Below, piece after piece: positions 23,442-36,357 of a stretch of DNA of 64,000 nucleotides. The DNA lies in assembly GCA_030248225.1 (NCBI GenBank), contig JASANE010028091.1, positions 1 to 64,000 on the forward strand, read 5' to 3'. The stretch is from Trileptium ribeirensis (lineage: Eukaryota > Nematoda > Enoplea > Enoplida > Thoracostomopsidae). Position 1 is the stretch's first letter. Each line of letters opens with the position of its first letter. The notes beneath the pieces were generated by a model. It had not been told where the DNA came from and did not search any database. It saw only the letters and a program-made list of their open reading frames with translations. Made by a program: the position numbers and the translations under genes.

Positions 23442-24060
23442 CTATTATTTAAAAGTATAAATGCATTTTATATTGTGTGATTTGCAGAAAACTACTTTGT
23501 TATTGCTGGTCTTGTGGTTATCCCATCCCATCTATTATTTAAAAGTATAAATGCATTTTATATTGTGTGATTTGCAGAAAACTACTTTGTTATTGCTGGT
23601 CTTGTGGTTATCCCATCCCATCTATTATTTAATAGTATAAATGCATTTTATATTGTGTGATTTGCAGAAAACTACTTTGTTATTGCTGGTCTTGTGGTTA
23701 TCCCATCCCATCTATTATTTAAAAGTATAAATGCATTTTATGTTGTGTGATTTGCAGAAAACTACTTTGTTATTGCTGGTCTTGTGGTTATAACATCCCA
23801 TCTATTATTTAAAAGTATAAATGCATTTTATATTGTGTGATTTGCAGAAAACCACTTTGTTATTGCTGGTCTTGTGGTTATCCCATCCCATCTATTATTT
23901 AAAAGTATAAATGCATTTTATATTGTGTGATTTGCAGAAAACTACCTTGTTATTGCTGGTCTTGTGGTTATCCCATCCCATCTATTATTTAAAAGTATAA
24001 ATGCATTTTATATTGTGTGATTTGCAGAAAACTACTTTGTTATTGCTGGTCTTGTTGATA
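23442..24060 (+). repeat. 90-bp tandem array, seven copies
   Basis: The unit begins TCTATTATTTAAAAGTATAA and repeats at 23442, 23532, 23622, 23712, 23802, 23892 and 23982 (the last incomplete). The copies differ by only one to three bases, so the array is young. It begins 80-110 bp after the end of LINE-like coding and may derive from that element's 3' tail. Confidence 0.97.
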
Positions 24061-24606
24061 TCACATCCGAAGGCAAAATCCTCTAGTTTTGCCCACAAGA
24101 AACCCAACTGCTGGACTGCCGGATATATATCTTATGATTTCATATTGCCACCACAACCACAGTACTGTCAGTGTTTACTTAAAAATTCGAAATGTCAACG
24201 TTCATTGTAGAGTATATTGTGCTGTAAACGTTTGAAATTGGAATTCCGCCATTGCAACAGCATCATAAGTTCTAAGTGCGTCGTTAATAGCTTAAGTACA
24301 TATTCAACTGCTGTGAAGGTGTGATAATAATTGAAATCTTCCTGCAATTTTCAATAGGTGTTTGTCTGTTTGTTTATAAGAATGTACACACGTTGAAAGA
24401 CATCAACAATATAACAATTATTGGCTCTCAACAAATCTCAAACTCACTCAATCATGGCCACTTTTACTAAAAGGCGTTGCTTCTGTGTTTTGTTGATAAA
24501 CATATGTATAACATAAAGACATCGGAAGTCCTTAAAGTTTGTCTTGCCAATTTCACGTTAAGCACTTTGTTATTCTTAACTTGTGCTAATAATAAAAATA
24601 ACAACA

Positions 24607-24607
<1 letters not shown>

Positions 24608-24651
<44 letters not shown>
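24608..24651 (+). repeat. (ATA)n microsatellite
   Basis: Uninterrupted AAT/ATA trinucleotide run. It creates artefactual poly-Ile and poly-Tyr frames on both strands, which are not genes. Confidence 0.97.
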
Positions 24652-24654
<3 letters not shown>

Positions 24655-25395
24655 TATGCGACAAGTTTAACATTTTCTAGTGAAAATTTACGGCTTCTTT
24701 TCCAAAACAATACATACGTTTGAAAACTGAAATCATTGGAATGTGTCTGAATGTTGCCGGAAGTCACTTTACTTGACTAATAAAGCTGAAATCATTTCTT
24801 TACGCTAACTGCTATATGTAAACCTTTCGAAAATGAATGTTTGCGCCGAATTTTGTTGATTTTGTCAAATTTTTGCCCGTTCAATATCATCACTTTAACT
24901 CGTTTGCACCTGTAAGTCCCGCTGTCCAACATCGCGTTAATTTATCGCACCATAAACTAACAGCTTCCACAAACAAAAACTTAACCTTTTTGACTAATAA
25001 ATATTGCTATAACATAAATATAGTATATAAAGTACATTTACGGCGTGAAAACGTGAAGCCACATATATAAATAAAGGCTCATTGATTCGTCAGTTACCAA
25101 CAGTTACAGGAACGAAATTTGCACCGACTATAGCACTTATGACATACAATTAATGGTTTATACACTATGTAAATTCAGTCTGAGTAACAACATTTAATCA
25201 AGTATACTTTACTTGGATTTTACATTCTGCCGGACATCACTAATCATATGGAACTTGAAGCTTACTTCTATTCAAAATCTGACTGTTAATTGCTCGTTAT
25301 ACCTGCTAACAAAACCTTTTAATTTTACTCGCTTTTAATGTGATACTACGTCATAATTCTAACTCAAAGTTCACACATTTATTATTTATTATTAC

Positions 25396-25845
25396 TATAA
25401 TCAAGACTGCATTAGGGAAGGGTATGACACATCCCTGCACTCACATATAAACCCGTGTTTGATGCCGCTGGCGTTTTCGGCCTAACCCCCTCCCCCCACT
25501 TTTTTGTGGGGAAGGGGGTTGAGATACACTGAGCCCCCAAGATTCTGGGGGATAGCTCTGACACCCCAGTTTTTTGGAGGGGCGGGGGTAGATCGGACCG
25601 CGCCCCCAATTTCTGGCGGGGGGGGTGGGTCGGGTTATCAGCAGCTGCTGCTTAAAGCGACCCTCGATCAAAAAAAACTGGGGTGGTGCGAGCTACGCCC
25701 CAGAATCTCGGGCGGGGGAGGGTTAGTGCATTTCGACCTCCCAAAAACTTTGGAGAGGGGTCAGGCCGAAAACGTCATCAAACACGGGTTTATATGCGAG
25801 TGCAAGGAAGTGTCATACTCTTCCCTAATGCACTCTTGCTATAAT
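25396..25845. mobile_element. Foldback MITE with about 90-bp terminal inverted repeats
   Basis: The left end (TATAATCAAGACTGCATTAG..., then ACCCGTGTTTGATG and GTTTTCGGCCTAACCCCC) is matched by the reverse complement of the right end (TATAGCAAGAGTGCATTAG..., ACCCGTGTTTGATG, GTTTTCGGCCTGACCCC) over about 90 bp. Between them lie GC-rich stretches of smaller inverted repeats such as CCCCCAC-TTTTTT-GTGGGG. A TA duplication is possible. The overlapping frames on both strands follow from the symmetry and are not genes. Confidence 0.88.
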
Positions 25846-27044
25846 GGATGCTTGTAACATGTATATATACCGTGTGCGCTGCTTGATTTCGATTTTAAAT
25901 TAACCAGGCTTAGCTACGTAGCTATTGTGGTACAAGGTATGGTCACTGCAGCCCGGCTGGGATTATGTTCCACACACCACACATAACTTAAAATATCTAT
26001 CTGATTTTCTTGTAGTGTCTGCACTGTGAAGTGGTCTTTCATTTGTAAGCAACAACTATATTTGAAAGAATTGAATGTTTTTCTGTGTTCATCAGTTATC
26101 TTAATATTGATGCATTCTTAGGCTGCAGGCGACAACTGAAATAAACATTAGATTTCCGTTTAAGTCAACGGTTTATTGCTCCTCTTAGCATGACGGAGGC
26201 GTTATATGAGTGGTATCACTAATCAGACTATGTATTATTTTATGATTTGGATTAACCACGTCCCAAAAATAGACAATATCTGCTAAATCGAAGACGAATT
26301 AAGGTGGAAGTATATGATTTTTGAAGTCTTGCTACACAACTGGGTGGAAATGAATATAAATAGATATATACTGATTTATAAGCTGATCAAGCGCTTTATA
26401 TTTGATTCCATTTACAACCTATTGTGTGAGATACCAATAAAGTTTTGCTACTTTACATTTGAGCTAAAACCTGGACATTGTTTACATTTATAAGCTATTT
26501 TTGATCTTTCTTGTACCGATCAAGTCCTAAGTTCGGGGCGGATTTGAAGATGCAGAATAGAAGTCATATTAAGCACAATTTCTGCTCGATAAATATGGCC
26601 ACAGAACTATATGAATGTGATGTTTTCACGCCATGGAAACAATATCACCTAAAATATGCTGGTTTCGAAAACCTTACATTATGTTACAACATGTTAGACG
26701 TATATATGCAATATTCCCGTTGAAATTCTTAAGCGTTGATGCTTATTAACCCATTTGTAAAATGAATACGATCAACAAAAACCCATTATCTATTGTCTTG
26801 CTGTGATATACAAAACAGCTTCTTACCAACGACAATAAGCTGGCTAGATGGTTTCGTCTACGTTAATAGATCATTGCGTAACTCAGTAATCCACGTTTTG
26901 GAATGACTTACATTTTTCTTAGTCCTCGATCTTCAGATCATCGAACAATATCTTGCTCTATTCGGTGTGAGCCATTTGTAAAAGCAATGGTTTAAATGTA
27001 CATAATTAAATATGAATGAATCTATATCTATATTGACAAATGTC

Positions 27045-27440
27045 CAAGGTCCGAAAGCTTAGGATGGTAGATAAATGCGACTAGAATGGGGCGCGCGGCA
27101 GGGCTATCCGAGGAGGTAATTAAAAAAACTTTGCTCACTCTCACAGATTTTCCTCATAATTATCCCTATTTTTCAAACCTTCTCTTAATAGGAAAAATAT
27201 TTGTAATTGAACGCATAACTGCTCAGGGGCACAGCAACAATGGGGCCGACCGTTCCACATTTCGAGCAGAAGACCCGCCGTATGGCGTTTCCCTAGCGCC
27301 CTCTTAATTACGAGTACGCCCCCTCCATTCTGAATAGCGTACTGCGGCTCTGTGCCTGCTAGTTTCCGTGCGTCGGGCTTGAATAGAGGAGAGAGTGCGG
27401 ACCATGAGGGGTTGTCCCACCCTCCTCTTTGGGCACCTAT
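27045..27440. repeat. GC/AT mosaic block, possible AT-tract family member
   Basis: A stretch with a TTTTCCTCATAATTATCCC-like core (27150-27180) is flanked by GC-rich sequence and ends in GGGCACCTATGCCAC, resembling the CACCTATA end at 8.6 kb. The assignment is weak; frames through it on both strands lack domains. Confidence 0.3.
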
Positions 27441-27525
27441 GCCACATTATACTAGGCTTTGATAGAAACGACATGGAAAACATGTGTTTCTGGACGTATA
27501 CGTATATATAATTGATACATTTCAG

Positions 27526-27750
27526 AATCAAACCCTCAACGGTCTTCGCCTTCAGGGGATAAATTTAATGGCGGGGAGTCCGTTGCGTCATGACGTTCCC
27601 TCTATGTTGCAACATCAGGTTGAAGTACATCAGTATCAGCAGTCGCCGTCACTTTGGGGTGCGCACGAATTTGCACCGATAAAGCACGACGCAACGCCTG
27701 GAGTTCCACCGCTGGACACTCCAACGTCGGTAGCACCTTTTCAACAATTG
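27526..27750 (+). CDS. isl: Islet LIM-homeobox gene: C-terminal exon
   Basis: This 75-codon exon starts after acceptor ACATTTCAG (phase 0) and ends at donor GTAAGT (27751, phase 0). It encodes NQTLNGLRLQGINLMAGSP, then a stretch with VEVHQYQQSPSLWGAHEF and finally APFQQL. The order GxxMxxSPxRHD, then VEVQSYQPPW, then FQQL is the conserved C-terminal signature of Islet proteins (the Isl-specific region before the last exon in ISL1), so the exon is assigned with confidence even though the open frame continues in from the intron. It is joined by a long intron to the final exon. Confidence 0.93.
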
Positions 27751-27934
27751 GTAAGTGTTTGGATAATATTTTTTTGGTTTGAGTCAAGTTCACAAACTAC
27801 TGATAGATGAAAAATATTTACAGGCTAGAGTTTTGATTGCAACACTTATTTGCATAACATCGAGGATTCGTTTCAGGCTTCCATCAACTGTTATTACAAA
27901 AAATTACCGAAAAAATTTTAGCAATATATTTACT

Positions 27935-28320
27935 TATATGATAGGTGTCGCTTGGGGAAATAGGAGAGGTTACCTCTACGGGTCGAACCCCATCAAGCCA
28001 AATCTGCCCCCCCCCGGAGACCGTCCACCTGTAAGCCGACGGACCTTCGACAACTATGCATCAGTTGGTCTACTAAGAGTAAGGTTACGGTTAAGATCAA
28101 GTGGCATATATATTATGTTTGCGGCTCCAGTTGCTCATTTTGGTTCTTCAGGCTACCCGCACAAAAGTCGTCGTTTTATGTATTTTTCTACAAGGCGAAG
28201 CACGCTATTCGAAAGTGGGGGTGCAAGGGAAAATTGCATACGCCATAACGGAATAACACTTTTTTGCCAACTGTTGCCGAAAAATTGGAAGGGGGTATAG
28301 CCCTAACTTTTACTGCGCCC
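27935..28320. repeat. GC-rich repeat-like block in intron
   Basis: It begins TGATAGGTGTCGCTTGGGG, resembling the ATAGGTGTTGAATG end of the element at 8155, and contains GCCCCCCCCCGGAGACC. The right end is not found. It may be a truncated member of the AT-tract TIR family. Confidence 0.35.
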
Positions 28321-28844
28321 TTGTTTATGCTATGTGTATTAACTCTCTGTTTGTTTTTAATGAGCACTATTCTGATTTAAATGCATTGGTATTATATATA
28401 TTCTATAACTCCCTATATTTCATTTATTTAAAGTCAGGATTTGTGCATATGAATTTTATATAAACAAACACTCGATTTATTTATTAAATTTCATCTAAAA
28501 TTTCATATATATATACCTAAGATTCCGTCGTTGGAAACTTGTTCCAGTTTCGGTGTTATATGTGTCACAGGAGTTACAACTGGGCAGAGGAAGAGGTAAG
28601 TCGTGATCCCAAGTTTTACACTATGGTCCACAGTTTGTAGCTGAAAAAGAATTTTTTTCAACCTGCGACCGTGAAATTGATCTTTTCATTCGCTAACCAC
28701 AATTTTCAGTGCTCCACAGCTAATATTTGTGTCTGGCTGACGCCTGCTATGTGTATAAAGGTTTAACCTTTTACCGCATAGCGTTACACATTTATAACAG
28801 CGTACGTTGTGACCCGATGCACTAATCGAGGTTCTTGTGGTACT

Positions 28845-28990
28845 TGTGTTTGCACGAGCGTTATTCGATCGCTTTGTGAGGTTCTTAAGGAACCAAGCAG
28901 CAACTCCTGGGTAGCGTAGTGGCTAACGTGCACGGTATGCGCTCAAATTATTCAGGTTCAGTCCACCTTCGAGGCAAATGGGCAATATAA
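28845..28990 (+). mobile_element. tRNA-derived SINE copy
   Basis: The 5' phrase GAGGTTCTTAAGGAACCAAG is followed by a tRNA-like part with box A GGTAGCGTAGTGGCTAACG and box B GGTTCAGTCC, then GGCAAATGGGC. This is the clearest copy of the SINE family for the A and B boxes. It lies in the last Islet intron in sense orientation. Confidence 0.65.
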
Positions 28991-30306
28991 GAAATTCATA
29001 TAATTTCATGCGGAAAAGGATTAAACAGGTGCGGGACATCAAATATATGTACCTGATTTATTGCTTCTGTCTAACATAGTTTAAATACTTGAATACCAGC
29101 ACAAAAGTTACTTTATTACTATCGAGCCGTCTGCAATTTCTTTTCCACTATACTGTCAGAGTTTCTGAATAAAACATTAAGCGGCACAGTTTTGGCTACC
29201 CACCTCCAAACATACATACAATGTATTGTTTACATTTACATAAAAAATTATTTCGAATTTTAATTCATGGAAAGTAAATCATTTTTTGACATTCACAGCA
29301 AGTAAGATCCAGAAAAATGCAAGTCCAGAATGTTTGATTTTCGAAATTATATATTCATGTTGGAATTGGCAGCTACAATTATAGGTATACCGAATTAAAT
29401 CGGCATTTAGAAATATATGAATAATAAAAACATACGTTAGTGTCTTTATAATAACACTATCTTGATCCGGGTCAACTTACTAAATAATATTTACTTTATA
29501 GTGCTACATTATAGTACCGTTGGTGTTACGGTGCATAAAAATGTATATTTTATCCGCTGCAACATGACCTACAATGTATTATGCAATATTATGATCTTAG
29601 ACAAACGCAGTAAATTTCAGAGATATTTACGACTATATGACGATGACGGCGGGTTCTTTGTAAGCAAAACCGACTCAGCGAACAGTATAACGTTATATTA
29701 GCTTATATATACAAATCAATATTAGCTGTGTTACTTAAACCGATTTCGTCATCATTATATACATTAATGTCGAGATAGACATCTATCCGTTTCAGCCCGG
29801 GCAGTAATTCTTACATTTAGTTGGTTGAAAACCAGTAGAAGCAGCAGTAGCTAATGGATTTGTCAACGAAAGAATAGGAAAGCAGCGTAGATTTTATAAA
29901 CGAGACGACGACGCCACAGGAAGGTAGATAGCGCAAATATAATATTGGAGCGGGCTAGACAAAGATATATTTGGGTGAGAGTATAAGGACTATAATGTAC
30001 CCATATCGCAACGAGAAACAACCAAAACCTTCTTAGCTAATATTATATATTTGTTGAAAATATATGATTCCATTAAGCCATTAGCGCTCTGTGTTCCATC
30101 GTATGTCGTCGATGCGGTGTTGTAGGCCATACAAACAAGTACGACAAGGCGGAGAGAGACTGAAGAAAACAAGTAGAAGAGCCTGAACTAACGCCTTTGC
30201 GACAGGCCAGTCAATCGTCGCCTAATGTTGTGTTGTTGATTCAGCACCAAAGTAAAATGAAAGAAACAGGATTATTATATGTTTTGTAATTTTAATATCG
30301 TTTTCA

Positions 30307-30790
30307 TTGAAATCAGGGACCGACAAAGATGCAATATATTATATATATAAATCTCTACCATGCAGCTATGAACCTTGGTTCCGTTATCAGCGTCCGGTTA
30401 ATCTATAGTCTTGCCAGATCTTAAGGTCGATAATAGAGGTCGGGTTAATTATAGTCTTCCCGCATTCATTGAAATCAGGGACCTGTAAAGATGAAATATA
30501 TTATATATATAAATCTCTACCATGCCGCTATGAGCCTTGGTTCCGTTATCAGTGTCCGGTTAATCTATAGTCTTATCAGATCTTAAGCTCGATAATAGAG
30601 GTCGGGTTAATTATAGTTTTCCCGCATTCATTGAATTCAGGGACCTGTAAAGATGCAATATATAATATAAATCTCTACCGTACAGCTAAGAACCTTGGTT
30701 CCGCTATTAATTGTCCGGTTTATCAATAGTATTGCCATATCTTGAGGTCGATATTAGAGTCTGGGCAAATTATAGTCTTCCCACATCTTA
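30307..30790 (+). repeat. 162-bp tandem array, three copies
   Basis: TTGAAATCAGGGACC starts at 30307, 30469 and 30631. Each unit contains TAAATCTCTACC and CCGGTTAATCTATAGTCTTG. The third copy is more diverged and lacks part of the TATATA stretch. Non-coding. Confidence 0.93.
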
Positions 30791-31612
30791 AAATCTCACA
30801 ATACCATTCCCATTTGCAATAAAAAACACTACGGCATAAAGAAATAAATAGTGTTAAATGTTTGGAAGCTAACTTTCCCGTAAAAGATAGTAAGTATATA
30901 TTGTTGTTGGCCTCTTATAATAAAACGAAATTAACCACGGCAATGATTAATTATATTACATATTGAATTGGACAATTTAAATGTTGAAAACCAATGCCCA
31001 ATCCAATATCAGTCAGAATTGCAACAGTATTTTTATACCTGAAATGTTTTTTGTTTTTTTTAAACTGATTTGGTTTAAAATTATGTTATTAAGGTTGAAA
31101 ACGTTTTTCTCACGCTTCTCCCAAGTATGAGAAACTGAAAAATGAACGATACTCACAATTTGACATAATTTTGCAAACGAATATTTTATATCTGCTAATT
31201 AGGACTGCCTGTATTAGTGCTGGGGCTCGGTTTGTCGTACGGACTTATGGGTCAAAAAAGACGCTTTTGTGATGAAAAAACTGGTCCACTTTTTCGCTTT
31301 GTAAGGACTTGCCGCTGTTTTGATGGATAATTAGTATATTTTCGTTTATATTTTTAGCACTAAACAGCCTTGTCTTAATATTATCTCAAATTTACTAGCT
31401 GTTGCATTTTATTAATACCGACAGATAATGACAGAGTAAGTGTCGGTGAACTTAAATGACATTTATGACATTACAGTGTACGAAAAAGGCAGTGTGTCAT
31501 TGGCATTTTTCATATGCAGTTCAATTCATTAGCTTTTTTGTCAAATTAAAAAAACTGTTGTGTAAATTCAACAGGAACGGAAAGCTAGTAAATCATACGC
31601 GGACGGAAGTGC

Positions 31613-31740
31613 GGCGGTGGTAGCCACGGCTACCGGGGGGCGTCTTCGACGCCGGAAAAAGCTGTGAAAACAGCGCATACTGCCCCTTTAAGGGGCCGAG
31701 TTCCTGTCAGGACAGGGGTTGCCGGGTCCTCGAGGGCAGG
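31613..31740. other. Row of six adjacent short hairpins (structured GC-rich island)
   Basis: Six perfect inverted repeats follow one another within about 120 bp. They are GGTAGC-CACG-GCTACC (31619-31634), GGCGTC-TTC-GACGCC (31639-31653), GCTGT-GAAA-ACAGC with a GNRA-type loop (31661-31674), GCCCCT-TTA-AGGGGC (31682-31696), CCTGT-CAGG-ACAGG (31703-31716) and the palindrome CCTCGAGG (31728-31735). The island is very GC-rich inside AT-rich intron. It is followed by a run of GTCTTAG repeats (about 31744-31790). I see no coding sequence. It may be a structured RNA or the structured end of an unrecognised retroelement. Confidence 0.7.
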
Positions 31741-34700
31741 GGAGTCTTAGGGGTAATCCTAGTAGTCTTAGGTAGTCTTAGTAGTAGGGTTAGAGGATAC
31801 TTTTGTAGTAAACAGCTAGAGTGGCGAGATCTAGGCGACCGTCTAAAATACTTGAAAGTATTAAATTACTTTTCAAAACGCAAATTGCCAAAACATTTGT
31901 ACATCTCAAAAATATTGAACTAAGTACGGCCAGGTTTAGGAATAAAGTGGAGGAAACGCGATACTTTGTACGATCACAGGAATTTTAGTTTTGTGCTTGA
32001 AAATTTGGGTGTTTCTAACCCTACACTAGAGACGAGAAGATATATGTAAAAGCTTGTAGCGGTATATGCCGAACGTAAAACCATCCTAATCTGTCAACCG
32101 GTTCAGGAGTTATAGATCTTGCAATGAAAATTAATAATCTAACATGTTTTATAATGTAGAATAGTAAAAAAATAGGATTGCTTCGGAGTGCCTGGATCAA
32201 GGTGTACAGCGTGAAATCTGCGCAACAATGTTTTTGTAGTTTGTATCATTTTGAATTCTCGCTAACAACGAACAACCATGATTTAATCAGGGCTTGTCAA
32301 GTTTTGCGGATCATCGCTTTATATGATTTATTGTTGTAAATGCTAACAACTAAGAAGAGAATCAGAAATATAGCTGAAATAAAGTATGTTTTTCTTCTGA
32401 CGAATATAAATTTCGTCCAGTTTCAGAGGTTGATAATCTTTGGAGGCTAACAAGTCTGTTCAAACACCGTACTATAGCCAAACGAAATAGTAATCCAAGG
32501 TTATAATTACATCATTGCATGAACACTGAAGTCAACAGAATTGTGATGAAGGTATATATTTAAAATTTCGGATTTATTTGTGATCACCATGCATAAAAGG
32601 TATAATAAATTGAGCATTGTAATAGGGTGCTGGGTTAATTCCCATAATCACATTATAATATGTCTAGTCTGGTCATCAAGGTTGAAATTTGTCAGTAAGA
32701 TTAGCCATATGTAGCTTGGATAGTGAGGTCTGCATTTTACCTATGTCTAGCGCCTTTACGAAGATTTAGAGGCGTCATGTTGTAACATAGGATAATCGTT
32801 TAATCCGATTGCAATCGCCCAAATCATAAGAGCCAGTCGTTTCTAATTTAAGATTTAAAATAAAGCAAGATTTTGCCTCAAACTGTATGAACTATTAATA
32901 GCATAACGCATAGTCTTAAATCAACGAAGTTGATAAATATACCTGGTTACGATTTAAATCTTATACGTTTTGTCGTGTGCCATATATGTATATACATACT
33001 TATTACCGTAAGGTGTTTACCCGATGGACATGCAGACATTAATTCAGTAATAAACTATATATAATCCCTTTTTAACTTTACGCCATGTGGTATTATAGCA
33101 TAGCGGGATATGTCTTCAAAAGGGCCTTCGACGATGGGCAGTTACTGGCAGGTAACAGCTGCCAAAATAACAGAATATAGCAAAATGTTTTTCATTTATT
33201 ATTGAATAAATTTATCCGAAGATAGATTATCCTGTTGCCTAGCTGCAATTTACAGTGATAAAACACAATGTTCATTGCAACACTTATAACTCGAGAACCA
33301 ATTGGACGACTTAGCTAGGTTTTTACCATTCAATGTGATCATACAAAAGTAACACGCAGGGAAAAATATTTGCTTGTATCTCTTCTTGTTTGCAAGCAGG
33401 GGTTGTACAAATCCCTTATTTCGTACCTAAATCTGATCAAATTAAGATATTATCGTCTATAACCTAGTAAGGGGCACACATAAGGCGCTAAATGTTTTAC
33501 AAGGTATATACTTGGCATAAACTAACTTGCCTGGGGTAATGATATAAACCAAATAAGGCCGTCATAAGATCATAACTTTGTCAAAACCTCATATTTTGGA
33601 CCAACATCTTGCTAGTTCAGTTTCTGTAATTTATAAATTGAGATAGGTTAGTACAATTTGATTCGAAAATTGGTAGCTAATACACCGTTAGATAAAAAGT
33701 TTGCAAAATAAATAATGAGCAACCACCCCGTCAAGAAAACCTGTATTTTTCGGAAATTTAGTGTAATTTTGATGTTATTAAATATTACTTTTAAATTGTT
33801 GCTCCAATTAAAATATATATTTATGGTACATGCGCCCTAAGTTGAAATACGCATGCAGTTGTAGACTTAGTAATGGTTCAACTCTTTATAGTGGAATTAT
33901 CTGACCAAACACTATATATTATAAATTCAAAATTATATACATTTTGCCTTTTAACCTTGCATTGAATCGATCTATATGCCAGAAAATTCAATACTGCTAC
34001 TGCATTGCTTCTAGATCAATTATTGCTAGCGAAAAACAGGTAATAAATTGTTAAACAATTTTTGTGTTTGTTGCTAAATTAAATTGCATGTTGAAAGCCA
34101 CTGAATTTCGCGGTCTTACTTAGACGAGTATCGCAAACATTTATAAATTAAGTGACACCGCTAACAAACGGTCTCATCAAACAAACAGCATCTAGTATTT
34201 ATTCACATTAGGTATAATCAAGATTGCAAACATCAAAATTTATAAGCATTGACTAGTTCGGTAAATTTGTCATTTCATTAACATATCATTGCCGTATTTT
34301 GAAGAAAAAACTACTTTTCAACCAAAAAAGATATAAATTATTAACGTTGAAAAATGATAAATATCAGGTGACATATATCATCATGGCAGAATAGTCAAAA
34401 TATCGGAGTCAGAAGCCCTTGAAAATTGAATTAATATTCTATGCAGAAGTGGAATTGATGAAATTCTGATAAGACGATTGTAGCCTCGACTGCTGGGTGA
34501 TGTCTTATAAACAAGGAATAAGCGTGGGTCTACTTTTGGTGTATATACTATGGCTGTTTTTTGAAAATTGCTAACGAAATCGTTCACAAATTCCCGTTCA
34601 TATAATGGTTATATTGTCGAATTAACGCTGTGTGTACGGTATAAGAGAACCCTCACGTGGAAGTGTTGCCTCGCCATACTATACACCAGCCCATTCTCTA

Positions 34701-35798
34701 GTATACAGTACATATCTATACCATACAATGAAAAATATGGCGTATGAGGCACCATCAACCCAACTATGGTTTCTAAAGCTAACTCCTGTATTTTCTTAAC
34801 ACTGTCAGGAAAACCATACAGAAATACACTATAAAAGAGTGCACATAATGTTATAGTGTAGCAGACGCCAGGCAATATTGTCAACAATTTTGTGGTGTGG
34901 CCTACACCAGGCTATCACTAACGCTATAGTGGCTATATAATGTCTTGAAATAGAATCACAAAGACTATGGTATCAAAGACAACATATCGTGAATACTGAC
35001 AGAGTTCTAAACTGAAAAATGGAAATTGGGGTGTTTTATATAATGTAAATATCGGATTAATCACTATAAATTGTATGTGTGGCCCGACAGTTTATAGATG
35101 TATATTTCTGGGAAATCAATAAGACGATCGGAGCGGTGCGTTAATCATGTGTTTGAGATGAAACAAACGTCTCAAGAACACTTATGCAAATTTTAATTGA
35201 CCTCAAATTTATATTTAAACAAATAGTATTTAGTCATGCCTGGCATCGATCGCATATTGAGTTTAAGTGTGCTTAGCCGTTTAGCTAGAATAGACTTGGA
35301 ATACGATGTGTTTCTGGGTTATAACATGAAAACGTTGCACGATTTTGGCCACTTAAGAGCGTCAGGCAAGCAAGAGACTTCGTCGTAATTTAATTACACT
35401 TCACTCGCTTTGGCAACAACGCTTGTAACTATAATCAATCTGGCAGGAACGATTAAAACCGGGGAACATACGCTGAAGCATACGGCAAGCATACGTGGTT
35501 TCTCTGTCTAAGAGACATTGTAGTTTGGGTAAAACAAATATTACGTTTGAAAACAAGTATAATGTTTCAAACACTCTAAGAGTGCCAGACAAATACAATT
35601 TACATTTATGTTGTATAGTATACTTTGAAGCACGTGTTTTGTAGTATCTGGGGCTTAGAATTTTGACCAGTTTCATTTAAAAACGGGAGGGTTCTAAACG
35701 TAAAAGAAGATTGAGTTGAGCACTGTACAAATAACTGACTCTCGTTCATTCGATTAATAAATATTTGCAAAATTTAATTTAACATTTACACTTTGTAG

Positions 35799-35995
35799 AA
35801 GCAGGGAGAACCACCTTGTAGAAGTTTACCAATATCTTGTAACATCACCTGCGTATTAACGTACAGAACTCTATCACTATTTTAGAAATAATGCTTAAAT
35901 TTTAGGCAGCAGGGAAGACCATCTTGTAGAAGTTTACCGATATCTTATAACACACCGGTATATTTACGTACAGAACACTATCACCGTTTTAAAAA
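35799..35995 (+). repeat. Diverged direct duplication of about 106 bp
   Basis: AGCAGGGAGAACCACCTTGT to CACTATTTTAGAAAT (35801-35888) is repeated as AGCAGGGAAGACCATCTTGT to CACCGTTTTAAAAA (35908-35995), with about 15 percent difference. Confidence 0.8.
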
Positions 35996-36357
35996 AACAA
36001 TATATGGTGGCCAGTAAACCGTGCTTACTTTTCTTGCATACTGCCATGGACAAGGTGGAATTAGCATTATGGTCCCGAAAGACTTTCGGAAAATTTTCTA
36101 TGTTATCGTTGCGTAAAACAATATATGGTGGCCAGTAAACCGTGCTTACTTTTCTTGCATACTGCCATGGACAAGGTGGAATTAGCATTATGGTCCCGAA
36201 AGACTTTCGGAAAATTTTCTATGTTATCGTTGCGTAAAACAATATATGGTGGCCAGTAAACCGTGCTTACTTTTCTTGCATACTGCCATGGACAAGGTGG
36301 AATTAGCATTATGGTCCCGAAAGACTTTCGGAAAATTTTCTATGTTATCGTTGCGTT
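35996..36357 (+). repeat. 121-bp tandem array, three near-identical copies
   Basis: TATATGGTGGCCAGTAAACC occurs at 36001, 36122 and 36243. Each unit carries the small hairpin CCGAAAGACTTTCGG. Open frames on both strands run through the array because 121 is not a multiple of three and shifts frames between copies; these are not genes. Confidence 0.96.

Larger units (their letters stand above)
18609..27525 (+). other. Islet intron after the homeobox exon
   Basis: This 8.9-kb intron, phase 0, has donor GTAAGC and acceptor ACATTTCAG. It holds AT-tract repeats (19840-20230, 20505-20870), the LINE relic with its MITE, the 90-bp tandem array, an ATA microsatellite and a foldback MITE. The stretches 18620-19830 and 25850-27040 contain nothing I recognise; at 19020-19200 there is a moderately GC-rich segment of unknown origin. 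Confidence 0.85.

Noticed and set aside
23442..24060. CRISPR-like regular repeats
   Set aside because: Units are contiguous and identical over their full length, with no variable spacers, in a eukaryotic intron.
24467..24767. Poly-Ile and poly-Tyr open frames
   Set aside because: Produced by the (ATA)n microsatellite on both strands.
25412..25857. Gly/Pro-rich frames on both strands
   Set aside because: Explained by the GC-rich inverted repeats of the foldback MITE.
27779..28300. 173-codon open frame, the longest in the intron
   Set aside because: It begins 29 bp after a well-supported donor, crosses a GC/AT repeat-like block and shows no domain.
28571..28595. Possible 25-nt micro-exon between TGTGTCACAG and GTAAGT in the last Islet intron
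   Set aside because: Its length would shift the frame between two phase-0 exons whose direct junction is conserved in Islet genes.
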